This document shows, piece by piece, positions 50,301 to 64,000 of a DNA stretch of 64,000 nucleotides. Source of the stretch: Mesaphorura yosii (Eukaryota; Arthropoda; Collembola; Poduromorpha; Tullbergiidae). The notes beneath the pieces were generated by a model. It searched no databases. It saw only the letters and a list, made by a program, of their open reading frames with translations, and had not been told where the DNA came from. Both the position numbers and the translations under genes were made by a program. The stretch is from the NCBI GenBank assembly GCA_009869945.1, contig WIXG01000215.1, positions 1 to 64,000 on the forward strand, read 5' to 3'. The stretch's first letter is position 1, and each line of letters starts with the position of its first letter.

Positions 50301-53300
50301 TGGCTTGGAGAAAGCACTAAAAAGGTTTTTCCTTTCCCAACGCGTTGCATTTGCGTTGTTTAGCAAAGTAAATACGCGACGGGTGGTCGACTGGTCTGGC
50401 TTGGCTTACGTAATACGAAATACGCTACGGCGACGAGCAGTCAGTCAGATTGTCAGTTCGAGGTGCTACTTTTCTCACCGCGCCGCGCCGAGCCGAGCAG
50501 TGAAATGAAAGTAAATGTAAACTGGTTGACTTAAGTGGGGTGCTGGCGGGCGGGCGGTTGGTCTCACCGAATTTCTCACCTGTCTGCCTGGGCAGAAATG
50601 GCCATGGCTTTGACTACTGACTTTGCCTTTCCCGTTTCCTTGCTTTTTTTGGGCTCCGCAGCTGAGGACGACGCTTTCCTGATCGCCAAATGTCGATTAC
50701 CGATTTGCTGATCTTTGCTGCTGTGATAAGCCTGAGGCTTTGACTTAGCTGCATTCTCGTGCTGCGTTCGCGTTCTGCGTAATGACCTCATAAATTGGAC
50801 GTTAATTAGCCTCGTCTCGAGTCTACCCTGCTTGAAATCGTCGAATCCAATCAAATGATAACATCAAAGATCATAAATCTTGCGTCTTGCCTGCCCTGCC
50901 GAGCCGAAAAATTAGTCAGACGAACTCCTGCTTTGCTTTCTCCGCCTTTCGCGGTAGTGCTTGAAACCACGCGCCTTCTATTTTTAGTGTACCATCGTTA
51001 ATGAAATGCAAACTAGCAATTATGAACGTCATTGTCATTAAAATACATTGACTTTAATGAGACGACCTCGATTGCGGGCGGGGTTTTGGGTTCAAATGTC
51101 AATGCAAATTGACTATGGAAAGCAGGCAAACTCGGCTAATCTCAATGAAAATGCGGCATTGCAGTGTATTTTAAGTATTTTTGCAGATGTTTTTGCATAT
51201 TTGGGTGTAATTCGGGCTAATTCGCGAATGCCATTGCAGTAATTATTAACTTAGCCTAGAATCAAGAGACGTCATTTCTAGCAGAGGAGCCATAAAGAGT
51301 GAGGCTACAGCGCTTCTTTGCCATTTGCTTTGTGTAAAACTTTTGTAATAACGAAAGGAGCAGCGAAATTAGCTCTCGTGTCACCGCTCATGTTCGGGGG
51401 TCGTGAAATTCTGATTTTTTTCTTGTACTCAGTCAAATTCTGTGGATATTTACTGACACGGCGAAAGATTTCGATTAAGTAAATAACACCGAAACAGCAC
51501 ACAACACCTCTACATCACGATTTCAGTTTGAGGGCTCCAAATCACTTAGCTAGAGCTGACTGACTTGACTTTTGACGTAAACATAAGCGTGAGCATAGAA
51601 AGTGGAAGGGTAAAAGTAAAAGGAAGATGATTTTGGAGATAAAATCAAGTCGAGCTCGAGCCCAGCGTGAAGCAAATAGCAAAGAGCCAGTCATCAGACG
51701 GAATTTATTCAAGACCCTTCTGCCTTCTCTTTTCTCCTTCTCGTTTCGACTTCGACTTGGACGCTAATGCGGCGCTAATGCACCAGCACTTAATACAAAT
51801 ACAAATTTGCATAAATAATTCTACTTTCCATTCATTCATCCATCCAGCACAAAGCAAATTCATCATCGTGCCACGCCGGCCGCGCGCACGTCCTTCGCAT
51901 CTCATTATTTATCAATTTAGCCTGATTGTTTGACGCGCGCTCCTCAAACAGGATCAAAATCATCAAAGTTAAAGGATTTCCATCCATTTTTCATCATTTG
52001 CACCAATCATCGAGGTTGAATATGCAAAATATGCAAATATGCAAGTATGTAAATTTTTACACTTGGTGCGGCGCGTAATTTGAGTAATATTCATAATTTT
52101 GCATAATAAATCACTGAATTCGAAGTCTCCTTGTGTCAAATGTCAATCATTTCACGTGCTCGTGCAAAATTTAGCGGAGGAATTCAATTCTTGCTGAGAA
52201 ATTGGCAGGTCTCGCTACTGCGACAACTTTTTTCTAATTTTTCACGTGCATTTTCACGTTTTTTGCGTTCCTCGTGTGTTTTTACCTTTTCTGAGCGTAA
52301 ATTGAATGAATGGGCTTGCAAGAAAAGAACAACACCCAAAAATAAGTCAGAAACACGCGGAGGAGCGTGTGCCTAGTGTTTCGTTCGTAGACGCGCCGTG
52401 AAAATACTTTCACCTGTACAAAACTCGTAACTCGTAAAATTATGATTGCATCGCACTTGATTCGAGAGTCTTAGCCTTTCTTTGCTTTACGACAAATTTT
52501 GATCATTACAAGCGAAAAGAAAGCACAGCTCAGCGCGGGCAAAAGCACAAATTCAGTAAAACGAAACGCACGAAATTTCAATGCAGCATGACTACGAACG
52601 TGAACGCGAACGCGGCGACCGAGCGCGAGCGGAGAAAGTCATTCAATGAATCTCGCGTACGCGTAATACGCGAAATTAATGGGTTCACTTTCCCAAACAC
52701 ACAGCCAGCCAGCAGTCAGCCAGCATCCAAGCACGAAAAGAATACAAAAGACGGACGGCTGGCTGAGAGTGTCCTCATAAATATGGCACAAGAAATTCAA
52801 TTCATTTCAACAACATAAAAATAATATTTTATATTTCATGTCGTGGCGTGCTCGCCCTCGCGTGCGAGTGCTTGTTAAGAAGCAACGCAAAACCAATGGA
52901 GTGGGTCTTTCTTATTTAGAAACGTCAATACAGCAGCAGCAGCCTGAAATTCCGAAAGCCAACGCGAAAGCCGCCTTGATGCGGCCGTGGACGAAATAAT
53001 ACTAACAAATTACTCAGCGAGTCTCCAATACAGCCAAGCCAACAACCAAGCCAGTCTCCGTTCGCCCAACTTATCATATTTGTCATCCACTTTCTCCGGG
53101 CCCATTTTTTATCCCATGCCCGTGCCATTCCGTGATCTTGAATCTCAGATCGTCTTCGTCGGTACTTCATAAATGTCATCACGTCGATCTCCGCTTTTCG
53201 AATGACAAAAGTTAAGCCAAGCCTGATTCAACGATTCGATTCGATCCGATCCGCTGCCAATTTATTGAAGAATGGATGATGCTGCTTTTTACGGGTTTAT

Positions 53301-56300
53301 CATTCTCTGAAGCTTTTTTTGTACCCGAAAGCCATGCTTTCGGACACAAAAGTTAAGCCAGACGATCTGAATACGCAATTGAGCGTGGAATTTTTCCACG
53401 CCCTCGCAAGAGAAAGAGCATTTGTATCTGTTTATTTACATATTATTAGACGCGAAGTCCGCGTATTACGTAATTGCTTAGATTTGAGACCTCCTCGGCA
53501 GTCTGGAGCCTTGAAATGCTGAAATGCACTCGGCGACGGCCGCGGCGGTCGTTTTATTCATATTTTATGGACAGTTATCTTGCGTGTACGCGTATGACAT
53601 TTGGACGGCCCTACAGTCAAAGATGGCAAGCGTATATTGGCATTTCATCGTATAATTCGCGAATCAGGCGCAGCAGGCCAATGCCAGAGTGAACGCCTGC
53701 TGGCCTACATTGCTTTCTTCTTTCGACGCTCGAGCGGTGCTCGCTTAGGCCTCACTTGAGGAAATTGATTGATTAACCCACTTTCGAGTGCCGAACTACG
53801 CTACGGGCCGTGTCACCGAAATGTGAAATGCAAAATACAAATAAGGCACAGCACAACAACAACGCTAACGCTCGGCTATTACGTAATAACGGCCTGGAAC
53901 ACGATTTCGTGTCGCGGCAGGCCGTAAAACAAAGCTGAAGTACAAGTTGATGATTATTACGTGTCGATTTCGATTTACCACCACGCAACCAATGTAAAGA
54001 AATGGCAATGGCTTTATAATCGACTTTCTCCCACCTTTCGCAGCGTACTTCACTAAATTCCAACTTTTACACACGCGCCGGTCCGTTGTTATTTATTATT
54101 GTTAGGCTTGAACCCGTTTACGTTTTCACGTTTCATGTTGTATACGTACTTTCTTCATGATTTCATGCACTCGCCCGTAAATGTACCATATTTTATGAAT
54201 CAGCTATCAGCCATCAGCGCAGCGCTCCGTACGAAAGTTTTGAATTTTCGAAGAGTGAAAGAGTCTTCCAGGCAAAGTTTGGCAGTAAAACACTTTCATT
54301 ACCCGAGAAATCGTACTCGTGGTCGTGGTCTTGTATTGTAATCGGAAGTCGTGTACGCGTTCTTGTACGCGTGCTTTTCGTGGCGTGTTCTTGTACGACA
54401 ACGACAAGAGTCTATAATAAAGTGGCTAATGGACTCGTGAATCGCCAATCGCGAATCACACAATGAAATGCAGTGCAATGCATTTTGGTGCTGTGTTTTG
54501 CATTCAGAGTCCAGTGGCTTGTGTGGCCTGGACAATGAACGATGGGCACATGAGACCGGCTTTCTCGCTTTCTGGTCGGTCGCCGTGTGTCATGTTTCTT
54601 GTCTGCCTGCCTGTCTGTCTGTCTGTGAATTAATGGTCGTTTATTATGCCGACAACGAGACGGAAACGGCAAAGGTAAATTTGTGGCTGTCGCTGCCAAG
54701 TTGAAAAGACAATCTAAGCCTAAATCATATGGGATTATTGTATTTACTGTTTACAAACTGCAAAATACACCGTACAAAGCTGAAAGCCCGTCCGCCCGCC
54801 CGCTCGCAGCCAGCCAGCCTTAAAAATCTGTGAATGCGTGTGAATTGTACTGCTTTTTCATGCAAAAATCCTATAAACTATAAAAGAAAGCGTCAGCAGA
54901 AAGCGCCGGATTGAGTTAAGACTCTAAACGGCTTGGCTTGGATTGGCTTGGCTAAGCAATGAGCAAAGTTGACTTGACTTGACTTGACGCTGGCTGACAT
55001 GTGTCACATTAGAATTCATTTATTATAGACTCGTACAAGGCAAAAACATTACGAAAGAGCAGAGTCGGCGAATCCACGTGAAACGCAGCCCAGGATGAAA
55101 ATGATCATCAATGAAACGAAAACGAAACGTGCACCGCCGTAATTGAGATGGGACCAGTCAAGTCAAGTCAAGCCGGATCGAGTCAATAGCACGCACTGCA
55201 TTGCACTGCACGGAGAAAGCACGCGGCACGCCGGATTCAGGATTCATTTCCCTAATGCATTTATTCAGTCATTCGTTATGGGATTAAGACACAGGACACA
55301 AAACTAAAAAGACTAAAAACACTTCAACTGAACGCGCGCGGCGCTAAGCTGAATCTGCGGATCTGCCTGTACGATCTGCGAAATACGAATTCGCATGGTT
55401 TTTTGCGGGCAGTTTGCTATAAACTAATAAAAACTTGGGCGACTGTGACCAAACAAAATTAGCGGGCGGGCAGCGGGACGCAACGGATGAATGACGAAAA
55501 GCAGACTGCATTCATTCAGCAGGGCGTCCGTCCGTGCAATTCTGCAAGTCGCCTTCTGTGTCTTGTCTTCTCTCCTTCGCTCGCCTCGCCGTGCTGACAA
55601 TAATAACAATCTTTTATTAAATGAATCTGGATTCTGTCCCCACGATTCAAGCTGAGCTGCCTCGTCGCTGGCTTGGGTCGGCTTGACACTTGTTGGCGAT
55701 TTGCAATTACTTCGTCGCGTCGCCCGTCGTCCTACTTGGCGCTGTAAATGGCAATGACATTTAAAGACACTAAATTAAAAAACCAAACGAAGAAAGTCGC
55801 CTGCGTTTGCTAGCGTTGGCGTTTAGCTTGGCTGTCAAAAATAAGAACAATTCACAATCGCAGCGCGGCGCGAAGCGCGGATGGCCTGGCCTTCATTTGA
55901 CACGAAACACGAGCGAGTTTGGCTCGAGCTTCAATGCCAACAAGTACGTAAATTTGCAACTCACAACGCACCACGCGGCAGATGAACGCATGCAAAAATA
56001 AAACTGTCAACTTAACTCACTTTACTGCCTCTCTCGTTCTACGCTCTACGTACACTTTCGTGCTTCATTCTCCAGGCAGTGTTCAGGCCATGTTCAATTT
56101 CAGTAGTCACAATCGTACTGTCTTTTCTTGTCTTTCTGGCAGCGGTATGGCACGGCGTGGCCTAGCGTGGGGGATTAAAATAACTTTTGTTGTATACAAC
56201 GCAAGTCAAGCCGCATATGTGAACCACGAGCACATGTGTGCTAATATGATTAGCATTGGCATGGCATGGCACGGGTTGGCTTGTGGTGAAATTTCCAGCC

Positions 56301-59300
56301 AGACGACGAGTGCAGAGTGTGCAATGTAAGGTGAGTGGTTGGGAGGGAGAAAGTTGTACTTTCTTTTCTTGGCTTGGCTAGCCGGAATCACAAACACGAG
56401 ACGAGGAACTCGCTTGCTTTGCTTTGCTAAACAACCCTCTCAGAACTCAGAACTTTGCATACGAAGAACGGGTAAGGCTTAGAAAGGCACTTGTACCGCT
56501 GTTTCGCGAATGCGTTATTAGTTTTCGTACCCAAACTCGTATTTAGGTCTTGGTACTCTCACTCAAGTGGCGAGACTCATCAAAAGTCAGTCAGTGCAGC
56601 TACAACAACGACGACGACGGTGCGGTGACGAGGCGATGGTGACAAACAACCTGCGCCTGCAACTCACAATACAGCAGCAGTAAATTGACAGGAGAAAAAG
56701 TTGGCCGGCCAGGCCAGGCCAACTTCAAATTCAGAGACAAGTGACAATTATTCTTGTTTTGCTGTGCTCCTTGTTTTGTGGAATGGTGACGACTGGCGAC
56801 TCGATTCTGCGTGTTCGCTTGGACAATTCTGGTCAAAAACTGCTGGCGGATACAAAACACTGCCGACGCCTATGTCGCACAATTCACGCAATTTTCGGCT
56901 GAGTCCCGGAGACTTTAATTATAAGCAAAGAATTGTGGGGATTCTGGAAATTGGGAAAATTTTAACGACGTATGGTGCATTTACATGAGATATGGACGAA
57001 CCTGCGAACTTTTTGAGTGCTTGCGGCCAGAGATTCGGTCTTCGCCGGAATTTGGTGCTAACCTTCACAAAACTGTGATAAAGCGTCTCCACGTGTTGGA
57101 AATTTTGTTTATCTTGTGAATTTAAGGCATTCCATTGGAATTTGTAAAATTCTGAGCATTTCGTCGAAAGTTTACCCCGAATTTGGGCACTCGCATTCGC
57201 CCGGGAAATTGTGATAATGTCTCGCAAGCAAATCGGCCGGTGAAAGCTGAAATGGTGCAAATCTGTGCGAAAGCGAACAAGAGATCTCTACTGGGGCGAT
57301 CAGCGCCACGACCACGTGCGCGATCCGGCTTGAATTTCCACGTCTTCGTCTTCGTCTCCGTCACAAAATCTCTGCCGCACGCGAATACGAATCCGGATGT
57401 ACTCAAGTGTTGACCCCTGCGGTCAACTAGTGCGTATTATGTAACCCGTGCTAATTGTCCTCGGACGCTAAACGTCGTGTTAATGCAAAAGCTCAGCCAG
57501 AGCCGTGCTATGTTAGATGCCATCGGCGGCATTCGAACTCTGTTAAAGTGGGAGTCTCTCCGTGCAGATAATTTCGTGTTCCGGCTTCACTACAAAGTGT
57601 CGTTTGCGTTTCTGCTTCTTTGCTCATTCATCGTCACTGCGAAACAGTATGTCGGTAAGTCCCGAGTAGAAAATTACTGACCTTTGGCCCGAAGGCCGAA
57701 ATGGGGGCTGAACCGTTTTAATTTTGTGTCTGCGTTGCGTTTTGCATTTTCAGGCGACCCGATCGACTGCGTCACGTCGGCAGCCGTCGAGAAGCTCATT
57801 GATCAGTACTGCTGGATCCACTCAACGTTCACGGTGACGAGAGTCGACAAATTCGGTCGACACACGTACTATGCGTCAGGTGAGCCACGCAATTACGCAG
57901 ATTTACGCGAATTCTGTCCGCCCAAATGAGCGAAATACGAAAAACGCAAGAAAAAAAATGCGAATTCATTCACCCCAAACCAATTAAATCGGTTAATTGA
58001 GTCATTCTACCGTGAAATACGCGCCTCGCGTCTAACCCGCCTCGACCCAGCCACCTACTTGCACCACAAATAAACGAAAACGAGTGCGAAAACGAGACTC
58101 GAAGTCAATAAACCGTGGGAATTTATGCGTACAGCTCAAATTAATGCAAATCCGTCCAGATTTACGATGCACTTTCGCATTTTGCCTATTCTTCCGCGAT
58201 TCGCGTTTTCACGTTTTCGTTAAGGAAATCAGAGCCAGAGCAATCAGAGCCTCTGACTAATTACTGGGGGAAAAGACTCATAAACTTGTAGCCGTGCCAT
58301 AAAAATGTGTGCAGATTTCGCAGATTTTGATGGGAACGTGAAATTTCCTATTTCGAGTCTAATTTGCCCATGTTTTGGGGGTTTATTCGAAAATTACGTG
58401 CGTGTACAGCAAAATTCTCACCATAAATTCAATCATAAAGCCAGTAAATAAAGAATTCATTGCATTTTGATTGCTGCGGCAGTCGACCAGCGAATTCCGG
58501 CGCGGGTGTACGTACATGGAGGAAATGCAAATAAAGACATGTGGCGAGCAAGGCCGTCGCCGTTTTTCGATTTCCCGATACGCAGCTCACTTTCATTGTC
58601 ATTGTCATCAATTTCTTACTGTTCTGTTGCCTTCAGCCTGCCGAGTCATTCAGAATTGTGGCGGCTGCCACTTGCGCTGCCAGAATTGCGAATTGTGATT
58701 GCTGATTTACCTCAATTCCTGGCTGAAATGGGCCACGGGCGAAGGGCCTTGAGTAAAAGACACGCAACGCACATCGCGTCGCCGCCCGTCGTCATTCGCC
58801 ACGTGTACGCGTACTTTTTCGTCGTGTGGTACCTGCCCGACACGGACAATGTCAATAAATATAACTTGTAATTGGATGTCATCAAAGGGAAAGTCAAAGC
58901 AATAACAACGCAAAAACGCGTGCCGTGCCTTCCTTTTGCCGTTGCAGCGCCGTCTTTTTACCTGCACCGGATTTTTCAAAGTCAGAGTCGCAGTCACACG
59001 CTTCGGGCAAAGGCAGAGTGAAAAATTGCAACCGACCCGACTCGATAATGATGCAAAAATAACTGTGGCCTTAACATTATAAAAGAAAGTGAATTATGCG
59101 AGTCAGGTCTCATTAAAATACTTGCATTCACGCAGAACGCAGCACGCAGAACGCGGCGGAATTGAATTGGGCGAATTGGTGTACTTTGGAGGGCACAACG
59201 AAAAAGTGTATAAATAATTTACGCAAGGCACGAAAACTGTATCACAAGAAAACCAAGCTTGGTTGATGGCTTTACGTGACTTACGTGGCTAAACGTTAAA

Positions 59301-62300
59301 CGCTAAACGCTTGGAATCCATCAATAATTTATTTAGGATTCCGAGAATATGTGCGCAAACTTTACGGCAGGAGGATCCCCTCCCCCCCTTCCCGCCCGAA
59401 CCTTTAATTCGACGATGACGTCGTCGATTCGTCGACTCATTCACTGGCACAAAGCCACGAGCAAATATTTAATTTGCGGGTTCGCGTTTGCGGGAATGAC
59501 GACAGAGATGACTCACTTGCTCAGCGTCGTCGTCGGCGCGGCACGGTCGTGGCGTGGTTTATTTGCATAAGAAGGTTATCATTGTACTCGTAACACGTGG
59601 CAGAGTAAATTTCCAATGTTTTCATCCCATCAGCCACGTCAGGCACGCGGACAAGCAAGAACTAGCAACTGGAGTGCTTGCCGCTGCCGTTTGCGTGAGG
59701 TGCACCATTCTGGCGCTTCAGAAAGACAAAAATAAGCTCGTTTTTATATTTTATTGGTTTTCTTACGTTTTTCATCATGCATTAACTCGCTACAGTATTA
59801 TTATGATAATTCGGGTATACAAGTGCGATGTGCGAGTAGCCGTCCAGACTTGCGAGCGCCATTCCAGCGCCGTTGCTGGAGCCGCCAGCCCACTCATGCG
59901 TAGAACGCGTGTATTTTGCATTGTTCCATGCATATTCACGTTATTCGCGTGCTCCAGCCCGCACTCATTGAGGAAGGGAGTGAAAGTGGTCCCATTATTC
60001 ATGTCCAAGACCGAAAAGGGTGTAACATCCTCTTTATCATGTCCGGGCCGCGGCGGCGAGCGCAGAGAACAAGAGAATTTGAATGCATTTCAGTAATTGA
60101 TAAAAAACAACCGACCGACCAAGCCGTCGAAGTAATAAATTTGAGTATTCACTTTTTATTACGTTCATAAAATTGAAAGCTTCCGTCAATAACCGTTATT
60201 CGCGGAGTAAATTCACTTAATTCACTTAAATTACGCTAAACGACCGAACACCGAATTGTAGCTGACAGGCTGACAATTCCGGGCTGCTTTGCTTCTGATT
60301 GATTAGTTTTTAATTAGATTCAATCAGATTGCGGCCAAAACCGGTTTTTTGCATGTGCATTCTAAATTTAGCGCCCGCCGACATGAGTTTCCGGTGTGGC
60401 GGCTAATTTAAATCCTTATCTTAATTTGATCTTTGCAGATGACGACGATAACTCAATTCACTTTAACAAGAAGAATAACGTGATTACTAAGCTAAATAAC
60501 CTCGCCGGTCTTCCTGGTGGGAGCGGTCCTGCCGTGTCGAAGAGTTCTGGATCGGGCAACGGACACGGCTTCAACCCGCTCGTCGACGGCTACCCGGGCG
60601 TGCACGGAGTGGGTCGACCGGGCGAGCGGAGGCTCTACCACCGCTACTATCAGTGGGTGTGTTTCGTACTCTTCTTCCAGGCGCTGCTTTTCTACATTCC
60701 TCGCTACATCTGGAAGATTTGCGACGGCGGGCGGCTCAAGCTCCTCGTCACTGGCCTCCAGCTGCACTCGTTCAACCAGCACATGCAAAACATCCGGAAG
60801 GATCAGATCACGCAGTATTTTATATCACACAAAGGTCACTGGGGCTCGTACGCGATCCGTTTCTACCTGTGCGAACTCCTCAACCTCACCAACCTCGTTG
60901 GACAAATATTTCTTATGGACAGTTTTCTAGGGAATGCATTCTCCACGTTTGGCCTATCACTTCTGTCCGTGACGGACGATGACCCTTATCAGCGAACGGA
61001 TAGTCTAGCAATAATATTTCCGAAAGTGACCAAATGTACATTTAATGCTCATGGAATCGGTGGTAAGAATTCTCGCTTATAATTAAGCCTGGATAAATGA
61101 AATACCACATATCCACGCTTTCTTCCATTTCAGGAAGCATCGTCAATCATGATGCAATTTGTGTACTGTCTGTGAACAATATCAACGAGAAGATTTATAT
61201 ATTTTTATGGTAAGTTAACCCAGGGCTGATTTTTATGCTTAATTAACTGAAAAGTAGCTCAGCTCTTTATTATTTGGTAGCCATTTGCATTAACTGACTT
61301 TCCATGTCCAATTTTTCTCGAATAGTATAGTGATAAGTAATTTCTTATGTCCAGGTTTTGGTTCATATTTCTGTTGGTGGTGTCTCTGCTTGGTCTGGGC
61401 TACCGCATCCTGACCCTCGTCTCGTGGCGACTTCGTTTTCATCTCCTGTCACTGAATTATGGATCCGCCCAAATCACTGCTCACCTTCGAGCCATCGTGT
61501 ACACAATAAACAGTTCAGACTGGTTCGTGCTCTACCAAATTAGTAAAAACATTAACTCGACGCTATTTGTGGGGATTATTCGCGATCTGGACGAGCGGCT
61601 GGGCACGGGGAAGGCGATGCGGAACTCCGTGACGTCAGTCTAAGCGCCAGCACCACTCCACGACGGTTTTCTGTTGAAATAGTGAATAGTTAATCTCATA
61701 GTTGTTGAATAATGCGAAAATAATAGTGCTAGTGTTCCAGCAGCTCCATGACACGACATACGACGAACGAATACCGGCACCGGCGGACGGACGACGGCCC
61801 TCCTTTGCTCGGTCTTGCAGACGGACGGACTACTTTCTATGACAAACTACAATAATCAGCAACTCCGAACACCGAACACGCGTATTACAAGTACGTACGT
61901 CAATACTACCTGAATTAAAGCATAAACCCTAGATTATGGCAAAAGTTCAGTATTATTAACCTCTAATCATATGTAAGACAGAGCAAATTCAATATTCAGT
62001 GTAAATAAAAGCATATATTTACGATACTGACACTACTTCAGGACACAGGCCATGGCATAGAACACAGGCCTGGCCCGGGAATAATCAAAATTGAGTTATA
62101 CTACCGCCTTTGGATAAAGGTTTCGACACTTTGCATGTACAAAAGTGTCAGCTGCAGTGAATTAATCAAAGTTGGACTCGAAAAGGATCTGAAACTCCGG
62201 AAATCGCGTACAAGTATTTAATTATTCAAATATTAACATATGTGTACAGTTTTTAGCCCATATTTTCCAGTACGAACGAGAAAATAGTGCAAAACAGAGA

Positions 62301-64000
62301 TCAGGCAGCGTTGGTAGAAAACATAGGCCGGGTTCTGGAATCCAGGCTCGGCTCAAGCGACTGCTTCAGATTGTCATTCAAGTATTAATCCAGGCAGCGG
62401 GCCGAGCATGGGCGCATTGGATTACTGCTTACTGGAACATTTTCATTATTGAAATGGCACGCCACGACATTCGCACTCAGGCAAGTACCAACGAAGGGGT
62501 TATAGGAAAAAGATTTATTTTATTATTTGAAAACTATCCGACAACGACAAGCTCGCCTGCCTGCCTGGAACCTGGAGCTGGAGTACTGGAAAGTTGTCCC
62601 CGTCCGTCGCTCTGTGCTGTGCTCTTTATCTCTCCAATCTACATGCCTGTACAGCAGGAGCAGCCTTAAGCGGACGAGGCGAGAGATTGAGATCTTCATG
62701 CGGGATTTATTACACTTTGGAATACCTAATGAATTTATATACGTACGCTTCTTCCTGTGCGCTGCCTGCCGCCTGCCCGCCTAGATAAAGTATCAATACC
62801 TTCGCCGCGTCGGCTCAACGACCGGAAGACGACAACCGAGATCATCATCGTCCATTGCCCGTCGCCTTCTTACGCTTTGACACGCCACGCTGACGACAGA
62901 CGAAGAGAAATGAAGATGGACCGATCGAGTGAGTAATTAATTCTCGAATCCGAACTCTGGAAACTGGAAATGAATGTGAACTTAATTCTTGTCTTCTTCT
63001 GTGCTGTCGTCGCGTCGTGTCGTGTCTGCTTTCTCCTTTTTCCTTCTTCTTTCTCATCACCGTCTTTCTTGGCTGACAATCCAATTCAATCTTGGCCTGG
63101 GATGCATTTTCGAGACGCGGACGGGTGCAGGAGAGGGCAGGACGCAGGAATGGAAAAGTTTTGGGTTCATTCATTCTCCTCCTGCGTAGCAATAGCAAAT
63201 TCGGTGGCGTGGCGAGAAAGTGAAAGTGGGGCTCTTTCGCTCCTCGCTCTTTCGTGGTGGTGCAGTGGATAATAAAGTTGGTCTGCTCAGAGTTTGGATA
63301 ACAAAACGAGTAACGGTCTCCAGAAACCATTTACAACCCAAATGACAACGATGAAGACAGTTTACAAGATCATTCGGCTTCCCATCCCAAATCTCTGCCG
63401 AGAGTATTTTCCCTTCTCTGGCGTTACTCGTGAGTCGTGATGAATTATACAAGAAATTAATGAACAAAACCCTCCAGCGCAGCGCTCGTCCGGGTTCATT
63501 TAATTCATTTATTACACGTCTCTAATTTCTTTATGGCTCCGCCAAGCTGCGGCCCGCGCCAGGGACGAGACAGCAACAGCGGCACGACAGCCACAACAAT
63601 TAAGCATGTAGGACACCGACCAAATTCCGACCGGTTTCGGAAAAAACACGCGAAAACACGGCCCGCCACACAAAAATTGTGTCCCGGCCGTAAAAATGAT
63701 GAATGGACGCCTAATTCATGCTCAGACCGATTTATCTTTTCTATTGTCTCCTGCCACTGCCGGCTTCGCTTTGATCCTCCTCGCGTGCTCGCTATTTTTG
63801 TCATATTTTCAATTCTCAATTCATTGAAAATCGTCACGACGCCTTTGAAGTGAATGACCCAAAAACGCACGCACGCTAAATGACTAAATTGGCCTGATTT
63901 GTGCCGTATTTAACCCAAATTAAAGGCCCAGTGCATAAAAGACAAATAAACAACACAGAAATAAAGACACGAGACGCCAGACGAATTTTGCATGAATTGC

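Overview
The window is nuclear DNA of an animal and looks arthropod, perhaps a springtail or another compact-genome hexapod or crustacean. The grounds are spliceosomal genes with mostly 50-100 bp introns, an innexin gap-junction gene, chymotrypsin-fold proteases in arthropod-like arrangements, a CS-alpha-beta defensin-like gene, and an interstitial tract of the arthropod telomere word TTAGG (as CCTAA). The phylum is an inference; no species-specific marker was seen.

Layout. 0.8-7.2 kb: secreted and defence-type genes, namely an intronless two-domain modular serine protease, a small secreted orphan, a weak ORF, and a trypsin with one in-frame stop. 7.2-9.4 kb: mobile-element debris with a PIF1/Helitron helicase scrap and a 100-bp inverted repeat. 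10-12 kb: an intronless RING/TRAF-type zinc-finger protein and a defensin-like peptide gene. 12.4-13.3 kb: a decayed DNA transposon with matching terminal inverted repeats. 16.3-18.0 kb: a Cys-loop ligand-gated ion channel. 18.3-38.4 kb: the gene-dense part, with a small two-exon gene, a divergent MATH-BTB gene, ERGIC3/Erv46, Rho GDI, ATG12, a small Maf bZIP factor, endonuclease V, a 12-exon double-BTB protein, a secreted clip-like Gly/Ala-rich protein and RBX1. 38.4-64 kb is gene-poor: only an EF-hand protein (45-47 kb) and a five-exon innexin (57.5-61.6 kb) are well supported. The rest is cryptically simple, AT-rich intergenic DNA.

Themes. ERGIC3 (ER-Golgi traffic), ATG12 (autophagy conjugation), RhoGDI, endonuclease V and RBX1 are conserved single-copy cell-biology genes. 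RBX1 is the RING subunit of cullin ligases, and two BTB genes (candidate CUL3 adaptors) lie in the same 20 kb; this is suggestive but not evidence of a functional cluster. Exon boundaries below were chosen by eye from GT/AG signals, phase compatibility and continuity of homologous protein. Every multi-exon model whose start is placed sums to a multiple of three.
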